Positions 48,936-60,401 of a stretch of 64,000 nt of DNA are shown one piece after another. The notes under the pieces are model-generated. The model was not told the DNA's origin and did not search any database. It worked only from the letters and a program-made list of their open reading frames with translations. The position numbers and the translations under genes were made by a program. Where the stretch lies: NCBI GenBank assembly GCA_011800805.1, contig MPNW01000303.1, forward strand, positions 129,218-193,217, read 5' to 3'. Numbering within the stretch: position 1 is the first letter of the stretch; every line of letters starts with the position of its first letter. This stretch comes from Hirudo medicinalis. Its lineage: Eukaryota > Annelida > Clitellata > Hirudinida > Hirudinidae.

Positions 48936-51651
48936 CTAATCGCCGGTACCAAAGCCAATCATGCCTGAAAGAGCAAGGTCGACCAGAACGTGATCTTGAA
49001 GGGCATCAATTGAGCCAACTTCGACTTTTTCTTGATGTCGCCGCTGGCTATTGTTCCTCAGAATGGCATCGTTCATTAGAGAAGCACACGGTGGTTGGCC
49101 GTAATCGATGACCGATGCATTTTGGTGAGCTATCGTAGAAGTCCTGAATCTACCGAATTCCTCAGAATCTGAGAAAGTAACGCAAGATTCTGGCGGGTTT
49201 TTGAGAGACTGAGAGTCAGGTTCCCCGTCGCATTCGGAGAATTTCAAGATGCCATCTTTTGTCTCGTAGACGTGAGAACGTTCATGCTCGAGAAGGTCGG
49301 TCTTGAGCGGGAATTTCATGCCGCAACGATCACAGCGGTGTTTTAATTCGCCTGTCCATTTCCCGCGCTTCAAGCATTCTTTCGATGCAGACTTGTGATT
49401 CATTTCGTCTTGAGCAGACAACCGATGCTGTTTTTTGTGAAAGCGAAGACTGCCCGAGTAAACAAACTTCTTATCACAATGTGGACAGGAAAAAGGTCGG
49501 TAACCTTGATGCGTGCCTCGTAAGTGTTCTTTCATGTTATGGAGTCGTGTGAAGGTCTTCTGGCAGACGGGACATCGATTCCCGCCCTCGTGAAGTCGTT
49601 TGTGATCTGCCACTTCGCGTCCGGTGCTCATCTCCTTTCCACAGATGGAGCAGACGTGAGGCTTGACGGCCCCGTGTTGCGATCGTCGGTGTTTTGTGAG
49701 GTCGCCACACGTTGTGAACCTTTTGCCACAACGGTCGCACTGGTATGGCTTCTCGCCACTATGCAGTCGCTTGTGCTCGAGAGCCGTATACCGTCTGGCA
49801 AACGATCGACCACAGACGTCACATTGGTATGGTTTGGCAACGTTGCTTGTTTGCAGAACGACTGTCTTACTAGGCGAACCTTCAAATTCGTTTTGTTTAT
49901 CTAATGATGCGATATTGGGGTTGCCTTTGGTAATTTCCTCCTCTGCTTGGCTCAGTGATGGGATTAAATTGAAATCTTCTGATCCAACTTTTAATTCATT
50001 TCTAAAACTCATTTTATTCTCAGCAGTTTCAACTATGCTCTCCTCTTCACAAACAGAGGGTGCACTCTTGTCTCGGACACCGATTTCAGCTAAAGACATT
50101 GCATCGGCTTGCTGTGCGACCACTGGACTTAAGTGTTGAAGGAGAGCTGCAGAATTCGTCTGCTTAAGAGCTGAAGTTGAAATGAAAGGCAAATGATTGC
50201 TAAGAGTTTGACTTTTGCAGGATGATTTTGCACGAAGCATCGACAAGTTAGACGACGCACTCTCGTCCGATACATTCCTCGCTCTGGACAGCAACTTGGA
50301 CAACAGGTTTTTGCCCAGTGGATTTCTTTTGCCGAAATGTTCAGAACCGACGTCCAGTTTGACGCTCGGGAAAGACGGACTAAGTGGCGATAGCGAACCA
50401 TCCGACAGTTTCTGATTTTGTTCAACAGATTTGAAGTCAGGTTTTAATTGGGAATGAATTTTTGGAAGAAAGTCATCAGCTTGTTTGAGGGCATTGAAGA
50501 CAAGGTTTAAGTTTGAAGAAACCTTGCGGCTGGCGTTTGCACCTGTTTCCTTATTGTTGACATTGACATCGAAGTTTTTATTGACGGCGGTGTCACGTTT
50601 TTTGTCACGGTGCACGAAAGGTAACATTTGCGACGTGACACGCATCGTCTCGACCAAATTGAGAGGTTCTTCGGTGTTTGGATCTGCAGCATTCAAACCT
50701 TTTATTATTTTGTTCTAAAATCTAAATTGAATAATATTTGTTATGTCATGCTGGAGATATTTAAGGAAAATTTTATAAGTATCGCCATGTTAAGCATCGC
50801 CAGATGATGGTGAACAATTATAATTTTGAACCTTTGTCAATGATGTCCAGTATTATATCTTCATCAGTCAATAAATAGGGGGTTGAGTCCTCAATGCTAA
50901 AAAATTTTAATGAAGTTTTTGACTTTTTGGTTTATAAAATGAAATTAAAATAAAACCTAAAATATTATACTGATATATTATGACATTTCATTGAACCTTA
51001 ATGCTCATCAATTCAAACCAATTTTTTAAAATAACCAAAATAATAAAAAATGCAAATGAAAGGTTAGACTTTTTTTTTAACATTTTAAAATGGGTTCACC
51101 AACTTCAATGAGCCATCTTCCATCATGGCCTTGAGGCAACTTGCCAATTTGATTGGATCCAGGCCCAGCTTTTGCCCAGCATGCAAAATCTCCAAGGCAT
51201 TGGGCATCTTTAAGTTATGATCAGTAATTCTTTGGGGACTTCCTTTGGATAAGATGTCATTCTCCTTTAAAATGCTTGCCTTTGCCAATGTCTTGGTATT
51301 TTGAGACATTAGAAGTTCTCTCAAATTAGAATCTGTCCCAGATGGGTTTGTTTTCTTGTTATGGTTAATGTGAATCGTCCCTGTGTATACAAATTGTAAA
51401 ATTGCTCGAACGCTTTCCCGAGAACATTCCTCAATGGTCAGCCTGTATCCCCAATTGGGTCGTCTAGCAGGACCTCCACCGTGTGTTCGTTCAAAAGCTG
51501 CCCTCAACTTGTTTGAGGCTGTAGCCAAAACTATGCTATGAGCGCATATTCTCATACCTCCGAAAGTAATTATAGTAACATCGCACAGGTAATTATCTCT
51601 CATGTATTTGTAAAGAACGTCTGATAATCCATTTTTCTGGCAAGAAGTCAT
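48936..51651 (-). CDS. BTB/POZ domain plus C2H2 zinc-finger protein (ZBTB-like)
   Basis: Probable sequence-specific transcription regulator. Exon 1 (51651-51104) encodes the BTB fold: LSDVLYKYMRDNYLCDVTII, FGGMRICAHSIVLATASNKL, ESVRAILQFVYTGTI and a closing ALEILHAGQKLGLDPIKL helix. A 65-bp exon (50896-50832, acidic TDEDIILDIIDK) links to the last exon (50698 or 50683 to 48936). There six C2H2 fingers appear: YQCDVCGRSF, YQCDRCGKRF, HVCSICGKEM, RCPVCQKTF, FSCPHCDKKF and, after a spacer, HRCDRCGMKF. The HSGEKPY linker occurs between fingers 1 and 2. Length is about 790 residues. The two coding blocks were joined by phase (donor AA|GTTGGT, phase 2), so two separate genes are possible but less likely, because the BTB frame otherwise ends abruptly. 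No orthologue name is assigned. Confidence 0.8.
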
Positions 51652-52054
51652 TTTTGCGAGGATATACAAAATTTCAACAAGATTAAATACATGTATTCCA
51701 AATTTAAAAATTGTAACTAGGTAATATGAAAGAAATGCAGCGGTTTCAAATTAGATTTATTCTCAATTTTATCGATCAGATTGTTTACAAACAATGCAAA
51801 GAATTGCATTTCAATGAAATTAAAAAAAAAAAAACTTGTTCCATTCCATTCAATTACAATTCAAAACTTAAACTGTTTATTAAACTACTGTAAATCTTAG
51901 AAGCAGTTTGTTTAAATTGAGGTCGCATGTTGTTTATCTTAAAGTAAGAAGATAAGTTGTTCCAGTTTACAATTTTTTTATTTCCATGTGAGCATAATCT
52001 AGATATAGAATCTTATTCAAAATCATTTTATAAATAAGAACAGAAACTGCTTCT

Positions 52055-53120
52055 TCAATGTCTCAAATCTCTCATGATCAGGAATAGGACTGAAGACAGA
52101 ACGAAAATAATTAGGAAAAGCGTAAGGAGAACCACAAACCAAGCGACAACCAAAATAAAAGACGTATTAAGCAGACCGATAACATGAGAAGGAAATTTTC
52201 CAATCGTCAAAGGAGATACCATTCCTGGAATACTGTGGAACATTCCCCGTTTGATTTTGGAAAATGTATTGTTTGTTGATCCAGCTCTTGCATGCTTGTG
52301 TAGCTGAGGATTGCCATAAGGTTGATTGTCATCGTGAAGAGGTATCTGGATAAACATGTCTGGAGTATGGAAAAGAACTCTTGCTTGATCTAAAAATTAT
52401 TGAATAGAATTAAGCATGCACTTTGAAAGAATAGCTGTTCTTCAGCCTACTAAATTCTACATCTAGAGATAAATAAGAAGATAAAAAAATATCGAGAATC
52501 CAAAAATAAAATAAATTATAAAGAAAAATAGAAATTGATAATCTTAATTTATCTAGACAGTCATTTAATAGGCTATCAAAACTATCTTTATCAATACTAT
52601 CAATACCTGTAATGCGCCTTTTCATATTTTTCTCCTTCTCTGGTTGAAAGTGCAACTCCAGATAGTTGAACGGAGCTTCAGTGGTGTTGATCAAAATTTT
52701 TGGAGTCAATTTGATGACTCTGCAGCTGGCTTTATTTCCACCAAGGAGATAGTTCGCGACATCTTGATCATCTTCAAAGTGGCTGACGTTACCAAGTTTT
52801 GATGTTATGTCTAGTGTTGTTGTCTGGTTCTTATACCAATGAGTCTGAGAATAGTTGGCATGAGATGGCGTGCCCCAAAGGTCAGTTAAATTCTCATCGT
52901 AAGTATTATTGAACTCTCCTACATGCACATGTCTATTCAAGTCGTTTTTACAGCAATCGCAGTCAAAGCACTGTTCCTCAAATTTATGGCGGCACAGATC
53001 ACAAAGGCATCGTCGTTCTACTTTCGTACCCTCTCGAAAAAAAGTGCTGTTCGAAATTTGAGAACGAGAAGAAAGCAACAAGTCGAGGAAAATAAGAACT
53101 TTTAAAACAGCTGTATCCAT
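52055..53120 (-). CDS. Unrecognised type I single-pass membrane protein, Cys-rich N-terminus
   Basis: Exons on the minus strand are 53120-52607 and 52389-52055, joined in phase 1 to give 282 residues. An N-terminal hydrophobic stretch after MDTA (VLKVLIFLDLLLSS) looks like a signal peptide. A compact cysteine cluster follows (CLCDLCRHKFEEQCFDCDCC), then several N-glycosylation sequons (NNT, NLT, NYS, NQT, NVS, NTT). A second cysteine-poor region precedes a strong membrane helix near the C-terminus (FILVVAWFVVLLTLFLIIFVLS) and a very short cytosolic tail (LFLIMRDLRH). The extracellular, lysosomal or secretory-pathway location is inferred. I do not recognise the family; the Cys pattern does not match a finger or EGF domain I know. 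Confidence 0.75.
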
Positions 53121-53742
53121 TTCTAACGCTTTGGTTTCGTGATTTTAAATGCTGAATTGAAGAATAACTTAAATCGGAACTAAGTTGTTTCCTGAGGCTC
53201 CATGGCTTTTTTCTGCTACACTTCAGCTGATATTACGTCACGATACAACCAATCACTAGGATCTCGATTTCTTTGTTTCTTTCGTTTTTATACCCAATCT
53301 TTCTTCTTTCTTGCTTCTATCTCTACCTATTACTCGATAATAAATAGGCGAACATAATTACAGTACTGTATTACTTATAATTCAGACCCGCGACCAGCCC
53401 AAGCCCGGACTCACGATACCGGAGACCACCCCATTCACGCAGTCTGCAAATTACCAAAGCAAATGCTGCAAATACGAGCGTAAAACAAACCCGACGAAAG
53501 GTTACAAAAGGTTTTTAACGAGGTCTCAACAGCTGCAAGTTCAGCATAAAAACGTGTGGGTTTTGCAGAAAATTGTACAATATCAACCATCCGATTCAAT
53601 ATCACTAATATAGTGGAATTTAATAATAAATCATGAAAGAGAAATTTTAAAAAAATAATTGAAAATCGCAATGCAGTGCAGTGGTCCCAGAGCTTACACA
53701 AAACAAGTGCTCAGACCAATGCCAAGGTGCAATCAAGAGAGT

Positions 53743-56700
53743 TCACAGTTTCCTTGAACGGAGATGCCTCTTCAAGGAGCTCAGTGGACTCGTAGAGGTA
53801 TCATCCTTCAGGTGAGATTCCTGTTAAATTGAAAAATAAATAAATAAAATTAACGAATGTCAACAACCCCACGTGTGAGGACTGAAAGAATCCGACCTCG
53901 AGAGGGAGGTTGAGGAGTGGTCCGTCGTCCGACATCTTCATGAGGTTGCGTCTTCTCCTTCCAGTCGTGGCAGGATCCGCTGGCTGCGATGCCTTCTTTG
54001 AGGATTTTGGAACACCTAATAAAACAAAGTCAATCGATCCTTCAATAAAAGATATTCCTCTTATAAACACATTTTGGACTATTGCTATTGAAGTCAGGTT
54101 CAAGTGAGTACACAAATGACATCATTAGTAATTATGACAGCAAATCTATTAAAATAAGCTTCTTCAGATAGCTAATACAACACTAACTGCTAAGAAAACA
54201 AAAACAAAGATCCACTTAGGAATGACTTACAAGCATTTTCCTTTGTGTTTGCTTCAGAATCTTCATTGACCTCCTTCTCAACCGTTCTCTTGGACCTGAC
54301 CGAAGCCTGTCTAGTCTTCCTAGCCTTCGAAGGCATCCTTTTGACTGAGCTTGTAGGCTCAAAGTCGTCGTCTTCGTCATTATCAATCTCCTCATCGTCG
54401 TCGTCGCTGTCGGACATTTTCGGTTTGGACGATCTTTCCCTCGAAGAGATTTGCGGCGTCTCAAACTTCTTTCCGACCGTTGTCTTGGAGCTCGTTCGGA
54501 CGGATTTTGTAGTATTTGCTGCCCTGGTTTTTCTTGTTGATTTGTAAAGACTGGCAATTACCGCTTCGTCCGGTCGAACAAATTTTGACTCGTCCGAGCC
54601 GAGGTGGTCCACCGATTCCGAGGGTGCCCGGGCTTCTCCAAGGCCGGGTTGTGTGCAGAGAAGTGGAGAGTTAATGGCTGAGCTTTCCAAAGGGCATGTT
54701 GTGAGTGGGGATGGGGAGGATTTCAGGTGCTGGTGTTTTGCAAATGGAGGCTCTGGGAAGAATGACGATTCCAAGCAATCTCTTTCTGCCACAGAATAGA
54801 AAAAACCAAATAGGTTTATTTAATTATAATTAACAATTAACTATGCATAATTACCTATCTCCGATGTTCCCGAGCACGACTGATCGATGTAAGGCATTGA
54901 TTTGTATCTGGCATCAGTTACTGAATCACTTAGCTGTTTTCCTTCTTCAAATGAAGGATTTTTGATTTGAACATCTTCACAAGATATGCTGACATTGTCT
55001 CCCTTGCTGTCCAGCTCAGACTTCATCTCCAGGGAATCCACTTCGTTGGTGTAAGCGCTCGTCGGCTCCGTGCTTTCGGCAGTACTTTCTCTGGTGTTGT
55101 CATCGTCGTCACCTTGGTAATCGACCGTGGCGTCCTCTTGCATGCCATCGGTGGAGTTCAGAGTGTCGTGACCTTCGAGGACGCCAGCTGCGTGTCCTGC
55201 AGGAGTCTTTTCACAAACAAGATTCAAACTGTCAGAGAAGAGATCCTTGTCACTATCATCAGGATCGGACTCGTCGTCACTCTCGTCCGAACCACTCTCT
55301 ACGCTGTTAGTGATGCTGTCGCCAGTTTCTGTAGCATTTTCATCAGATTCTGTTTTTACCACATTAGATTCCTCTTTATCATATTGAACAAAATGTGCTC
55401 CTCTCTCTAAATTGTTTGCAGTTCCTACAAGACTCATGTTATTTAAGAGATGACTCAGGTCCAAGTTGTTGGTCGTGGTGTCGCCCAATCCGAGACTTTT
55501 ATTGCAAGTCACTCGATCGCATTCTTCCGAAACATCTTGCGAAGATGCAACAATTTCCAGCTGCCTCATCCTGACGAGAAGCTCCAGGTTTTGATTTCGA
55601 ACCTTCACCAGCTCGCTGTTATTGCTCGACATTAGAAGGTTCTGAGCCTCCAAGTCTGACATCAGTGACTTGTTCAACCCTTCCAGTCTTGAGATGTCTC
55701 TTGTAAGGCTAGACATCTAGAAATTTGAATGAACAAATGTAAATCAATTTTAAAAATAAATAAATAAATAAATGAAGAGTCTATGAAATGAAGCACAAAC
55801 TTCATTTTTGAAGTAACGCTCCATAGTTTCATTCAGTTCCTTCATCTTCTCCAACTGAGCTTTGAGCTCGAGATTCTGCAAAGTTAAGTGACATTGATAG
55901 AACCTCCCCACCACATCATCGATAAATCCCGTCGAGAAATAAACTCGGCATTATCGATTTTAATGTCGCTCACTGCAGAAAATCGATATTTGAAAGATCA
56001 AACCTCCATCTCAATCGAAGAACTTCTTTCGGCAACCTGCATTCGCTCCGCAGCGGCCTGAAACTTGACTTCCGTTATCTCCCGGGTCAGGGACTGCACC
56101 TCTCGGTTGGAGAGGTCGTAGTTCTGCTTCCAGTTCACCAGTTGTTGATTCGTCCCCTGCAAGTCCTCCTCCAGATCCCTGATTCTAGCAGCCATGGACT
56201 CCTGGGGAAAAAAACCCAGAAATATTGTGATTATAATTTACAAACCAACCGCTGCCGTTCGCATATTATCATATTGGTACGGCTAGGTAGAAAGTGACGT
56301 GAGGACATTTTTTTTACAAATCCGTGCTGTAAATGAGCTTGTAGGGTTACTTTGACTGCTTACAACGAGATTGGATCACAAACACGAGTCACAAAACGAT
56401 CGATCGACGACTCACCCTGGTCACCATGTCGTCGTCGTCGCATCTCCGCCTCTTCAGTGCCCTCTCGTAAGCGTCCGTCAGCAGTTCCACCTTTTTGTCC
56501 ATGGCTTCCTCACATCTCAGTTCTGCTCTCTCGAGAAGCTCCCTGGCATAGTTGGATCGATGCACGGATGAAACATTTCGCATCTTAACGTTCTCGTTAT
56601 AAATTACTAATAAATAATAACATGCAAATACGACATCAAAATTTTTATATTTTAGTCTCTCAAGTCATCTCACTCGTATTTTGCATGCAGACTCTTGACA

Positions 56701-57249
56701 TGAGCCTCGGTATCTTTGGTCATCTTTTGGATCCTGGCTTCGAGACTCGACTTGTCTTTCTTGAGATTGTCGTTCTCATCCTTCAACTTCTTCACCAATT
56801 TTAATGACTGCAAGTTAACAACAAAAGAGATACCTTCCTTTCACACGTCCTTCTTCAACAAATAACTCTGAAGAATTCGACCCAAACTGACCTCAGCATC
56901 CAACTCATCGCTGGAGTAGCTCTCATCGCAGTCGTCATCCTCGTTGATGGTTCCATCACTACTATCATCATCATCATCATCATCACTTTCTTCGACCTCC
57001 TCTTCAACTGGTTCCTTAGCAGTCGAAGGAGCTGTCTTGTGCTTCTTGACTTCACCTGAGTTGGAAAAGATGTCAATCAGAAGTTTAAATTCGCAGCACG
57101 ATGTTCGAAACATCTTCACGACTCTCACTCGCCGTGGCCCACTCGATTGTGTCTCGTGGCTTCAACTTGTGCAACTTTTGCAAGGCCGGGTTGATGACGG
57201 GGGGCTTCGGTATTTCGATCGGGAACACTTGCGCGGGAACAAGGGAAAC
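53743..57249 (-). other. KIF20 stalk and tail exons
   Basis: Heptad-type helices (KLVKKLKDENDNLKKDKSSLE, RELLERAELRCEEAMDKKVE, RIRDLEEDLQGTNQQL, LKAQLEKMKELNETMERYF) predict a coiled-coil stalk. The stalk is interrupted by an Asp/Ser-rich stretch in exon 11. The large exon 16 is acidic (ESGSDESDDESDPDDSDKD), exon 17 mixes acidic runs with basic SVKRMPSKARKTRQ, and the C-terminus is basic (TGRRRRNLMKMS). A basic tail would suit microtubule or membrane binding. Confidence 0.75.
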
Positions 57250-60200
57250 CTAAAAGTAGACGTAACGTTATTACAAATAAGGACGTTCATTAGCTAATCG
57301 ATTGCCTGATATTAACTACTGCAAGATTTACGAATTAATGAATCCAATTTGATTTGAAATCGGGCATCGAACCTGTTTGGCAATGGCCGAGAACTTGATG
57401 GCGTTGAGGTTTTCGGGGTACATGGAGCGGCACTGGCTGACGGTCACGATCATCTTTGCTCTTCCCTTTCCCATGAGGAAGGACTGGAACAACCTTGTGA
57501 GCTTGCTCTCTCTGAATGGCGGAAGGAGCTGTCTGTCGCTGATGCGAAACAATAAATGAAGACGTGAGATTGCATCAGAAGAGCTTTAGAAGGCTCGATT
57601 GTTCGTACCTGGCCTGAGAAACCTGGTTGTGCTTGATGGCTTGGATGCATCTGCTCAGAGTGAAGAGAGAATTGTTGATGTTGCCAGCCTCCTTAACCCT
57701 GTCACCCATGTTTTGAGTCTTGCAACTTCTCTCTATGCCAGCCAGATCACATAGAGACAGTCTGACAGATGTTATTTAAAAGGGAATAATGAATTTATAA
57801 ACTACTTAACTGTGCAAATTCACATTCCTCTGACATTACATATTTTATATGCAGCCCATTCATAGGCCATCCAAAACTAAGAATGCATTAGACCTGTTAC
57901 ATCCAAGTATTTGTTGAGCATCACAATCCTAAGCCTATCGTTACATCGTTGGCATCACAGAGAACAGAATCATATATCATCAAATCAATACCAACATGTT
58001 GAATTTTGTGTGTTTGACACTGTCAGAACCATCCCTAGACTCCAGTACCCTCATCAGTTTGAGGGTGAAGATGCAGTGACTGCATGATGGAAAGCATGGA
58101 ATTAAAGTGAGTCCACGTAAATAACAATGTAAGAAAAAAAATCAAATAATTTAATAATTAATTAATAAGTTATTTCGACCAGGTTGCACATTAAAATAAA
58201 GTGTTTGAGATTTTAAAATTATTTTACTTCTTCAAGACTAATTAGGACCCCCCCCCCGATAAAAATTCATTAAATCTTGATCATGCAAACAGAAAAAACC
58301 AGCAACAGAAAAAAACAAAACTGCCGTTACCTTCTTGAGGAGCTCTCGTTGAGCTTAGTGTAAGCCATCTGCAGGTTCCTCCTGCCCAGAGTCAGCAACT
58401 TGAAAGCCTCGTCGGCAGACGTCACTTTGACTTCTCTCAGACCTTTAAGAAAGTCGAGCACTTAGTGTTTAAGATTCATTGTTGGTGATATTTTGTATGA
58501 AACACTGAATTGGTTTTAAGCAATTTCACGAAGGATTCCTGACATCCACAGAAAACCATTTTGAAAGGTTACGGAGTTCACGAAATCCGACTCACCACTG
58601 ATGTAGGGCCTGCCCTGAACGTCTTCCTTCAGCGGGAGCGAAACTCTCTCCCTGCGCCCGAAGTGCGGCGGACTGGAACGTTTCATCCTGGTGCTCCTCT
58701 GGTATGCCGTGGGTCTACTCTGGTGGTAAGTGGACGAAGGCTTGGACCCATTGGCGGTTCTGAAGCGTCTCGACTTCATGGCCTCTTCAGGGGGCGGCAC
58801 CAACAAGTCGTAGACCTGTTCGTTGTAAACCTCGGCGAAACTCGCCCAGATGCTGAATCGAACTCTGTTTGGCCCACCAACGGCCACTGACATTTGCTCT
58901 CTTCTCCTATTGGCTACGATCGTTGATATCTCCTCCTCCTCTTCGAGGGTATCTTTTTGAAATAAAGGTTCAGGTATGGTATTATTATGGTATTATAACC
59001 GGTCGAAGTGTTGTGAAAGAAACACAAGGTATAAATTTGTAAATTGTATGTCGTGTTTGAGAGAATGATTTCATGATTTAAACTGTAACACCATAGCACT
59101 ATGCATTGAAATTGATTTTCACTCGTGCAATATGCAATCCGATTGCAAATAAATCTTAGAGAATAGAACCAACTTTTGCTGGCATTGGAGTCGTCGCCGG
59201 TCAGCTGTGACAGTGACTTTGAGATGTCGGTAGAGCTCGTGGAAAAGTTGATGGAAAGTTGTTTCTGCAGTGCAATTGCTCACAATCACACTACATTCCA
59301 CATATATAAACATACAAAAAATATGCTTAGGTTGCCAACCTTTGTTTGGAGGTAAATCTGTCTCAGAATGGACTCCTTCAATGAAATTTCCCTCGACTCT
59401 GCCTCTTCGTTGAGCGTTTCGACGTCACAAAACCGTGACGGTTTCAAATCCGACCGCCCGTAAAGTCTGCTGCCGATGCTGTTGAAGATGACGTCGAAAG
59501 TTCTCGGAACCACTCCGGCATCAGAGGGCGTGCCTGGAAACATTGGAAAACTCTGAACATAATAATTAAGACCCAGTTTTCAGAAATAATCTCCACTGTC
59601 ATACCTTGCATAGTGTACGTCTTCCCAGAGTTGGTCACTCCATAAGCAAAAAGGAGACAATTCTGTCCATCCAGAAACTCCTTCACCGTCGATTGGACGG
59701 CCTCGTCGAAGAAAAACTTCTGGTTCGTCGATTCATCGAAGACCTTGGAGAATGTGAACTTCATGGATTGTTGCTGGTTGTTGTTCTGAAAGGCGCTGAC
59801 CGCGGCCGGCAGTTTCAGACCGCCTCCGGCTCCGTGCTGGCGGTTACGGGCTCCGCCGCAGCCCATGCCTGCACCGGCGAGAACCGGCGGCGGCACGACC
59901 GGATCTCTGAGAGGATGAACCACCACTGCTTGTTCGGATTCGACGTCCAAATATCTCTAAATAGAAACAGGTCGGCCTGTTAGCCTTGCAAGAGCACTTA
60001 TAAGATATTACAGATCACTTTAGATATGCACTCAATTAACAAAACCTGAACGAGATATTCTCTCAAAGACTAAAAAAACTAAAAAGGTAACTTATATTGG
60101 TATGACAAATCTGAAGAGCTTCGGTAAAGTCGTAAAAATAACAAGTCTTGATTCCACATGCCTGATCGTCCTGTTCGTCTTTTGTTGTCGGCTTAATCCT

Positions 60201-60329
60201 CAGGAAGACTTCCAGGTAGTCCTTCTGAACTTCCTGATCAAATTCTGGGAAGAGATTCCTTTGTACTTCTGATATCGAACACATGCTTTCGTTGTCATCC
60301 TCTGTTCCCAAAACAGAGTAGTCCGACAT
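53743..60329 (-). CDS. Kinesin-6 motor, KIF20 (MKLP2) type
   Basis: Plus-end microtubule motor; KIF20 members act at the central spindle in cytokinesis. Exons on the minus strand: 60329 to about 60100 (3' end unresolved), 59956-59605, 59533-59340, 59264-59174, 58952-58596, 58442-58331, 58079-57996, 57761-57609, 57538-57373, 57249-57129, 57055-56892, 56807-56674, 56542-56416, 56201-56004, 55875-55801, 55716-54855, 54785-54231, 54015-53897, 53820-53743. Exons 2-19 give 1,313 codons in frame. The motor shows YLEVFLRIKP, P-loop GVTNSGKTYTMQG (a KIF20 hallmark), RFSIWASFAEVYNEQVYDLL, SSRSH across a junction, SLCDLAGIERS, GNINNSLFTLSRC and PFRESKLTRLFQSF. A long loop between NSIGSRLY and the FSIWAS strand is typical of kinesin-6. 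The stalk is coiled coil and the tail is acidic then basic, ending RHLRSRKL. Confidence 0.9.
57373..60329 (-). other. KIF20 motor domain exons
   Basis: The N-terminal extension (SVLGTEDDNESMCSISEVQ) precedes the motor. Exon 2 carries a Gly/Ala/Pro-rich GC-rich insert (59811-59905) between the first motor strand and FTFSKVFDES. The motor ends FSAIAKQ at exon 9, followed by a neck of IEIPKPPVINPALQKLHKL. Switch II reads DLAGIE instead of the near-universal DLAGSE. Confidence 0.85.
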
Positions 60330-60377
60330 CTGAAAGTGAATTGCAATTGTTACATCAGAGACACTTTTCGTTAGCCA

Positions 60378-60401
60378 TTTATGTAGCGCTCCTTCCCAAG
60401 G
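60378..60401. repeat. Dispersed TTTATGTAGCGCTCCTTCCC repeat, copy B
   Basis: Second copy of the 24-bp segment at 46838-46861, same orientation, lying just upstream of KIF20. Confidence 0.5.
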
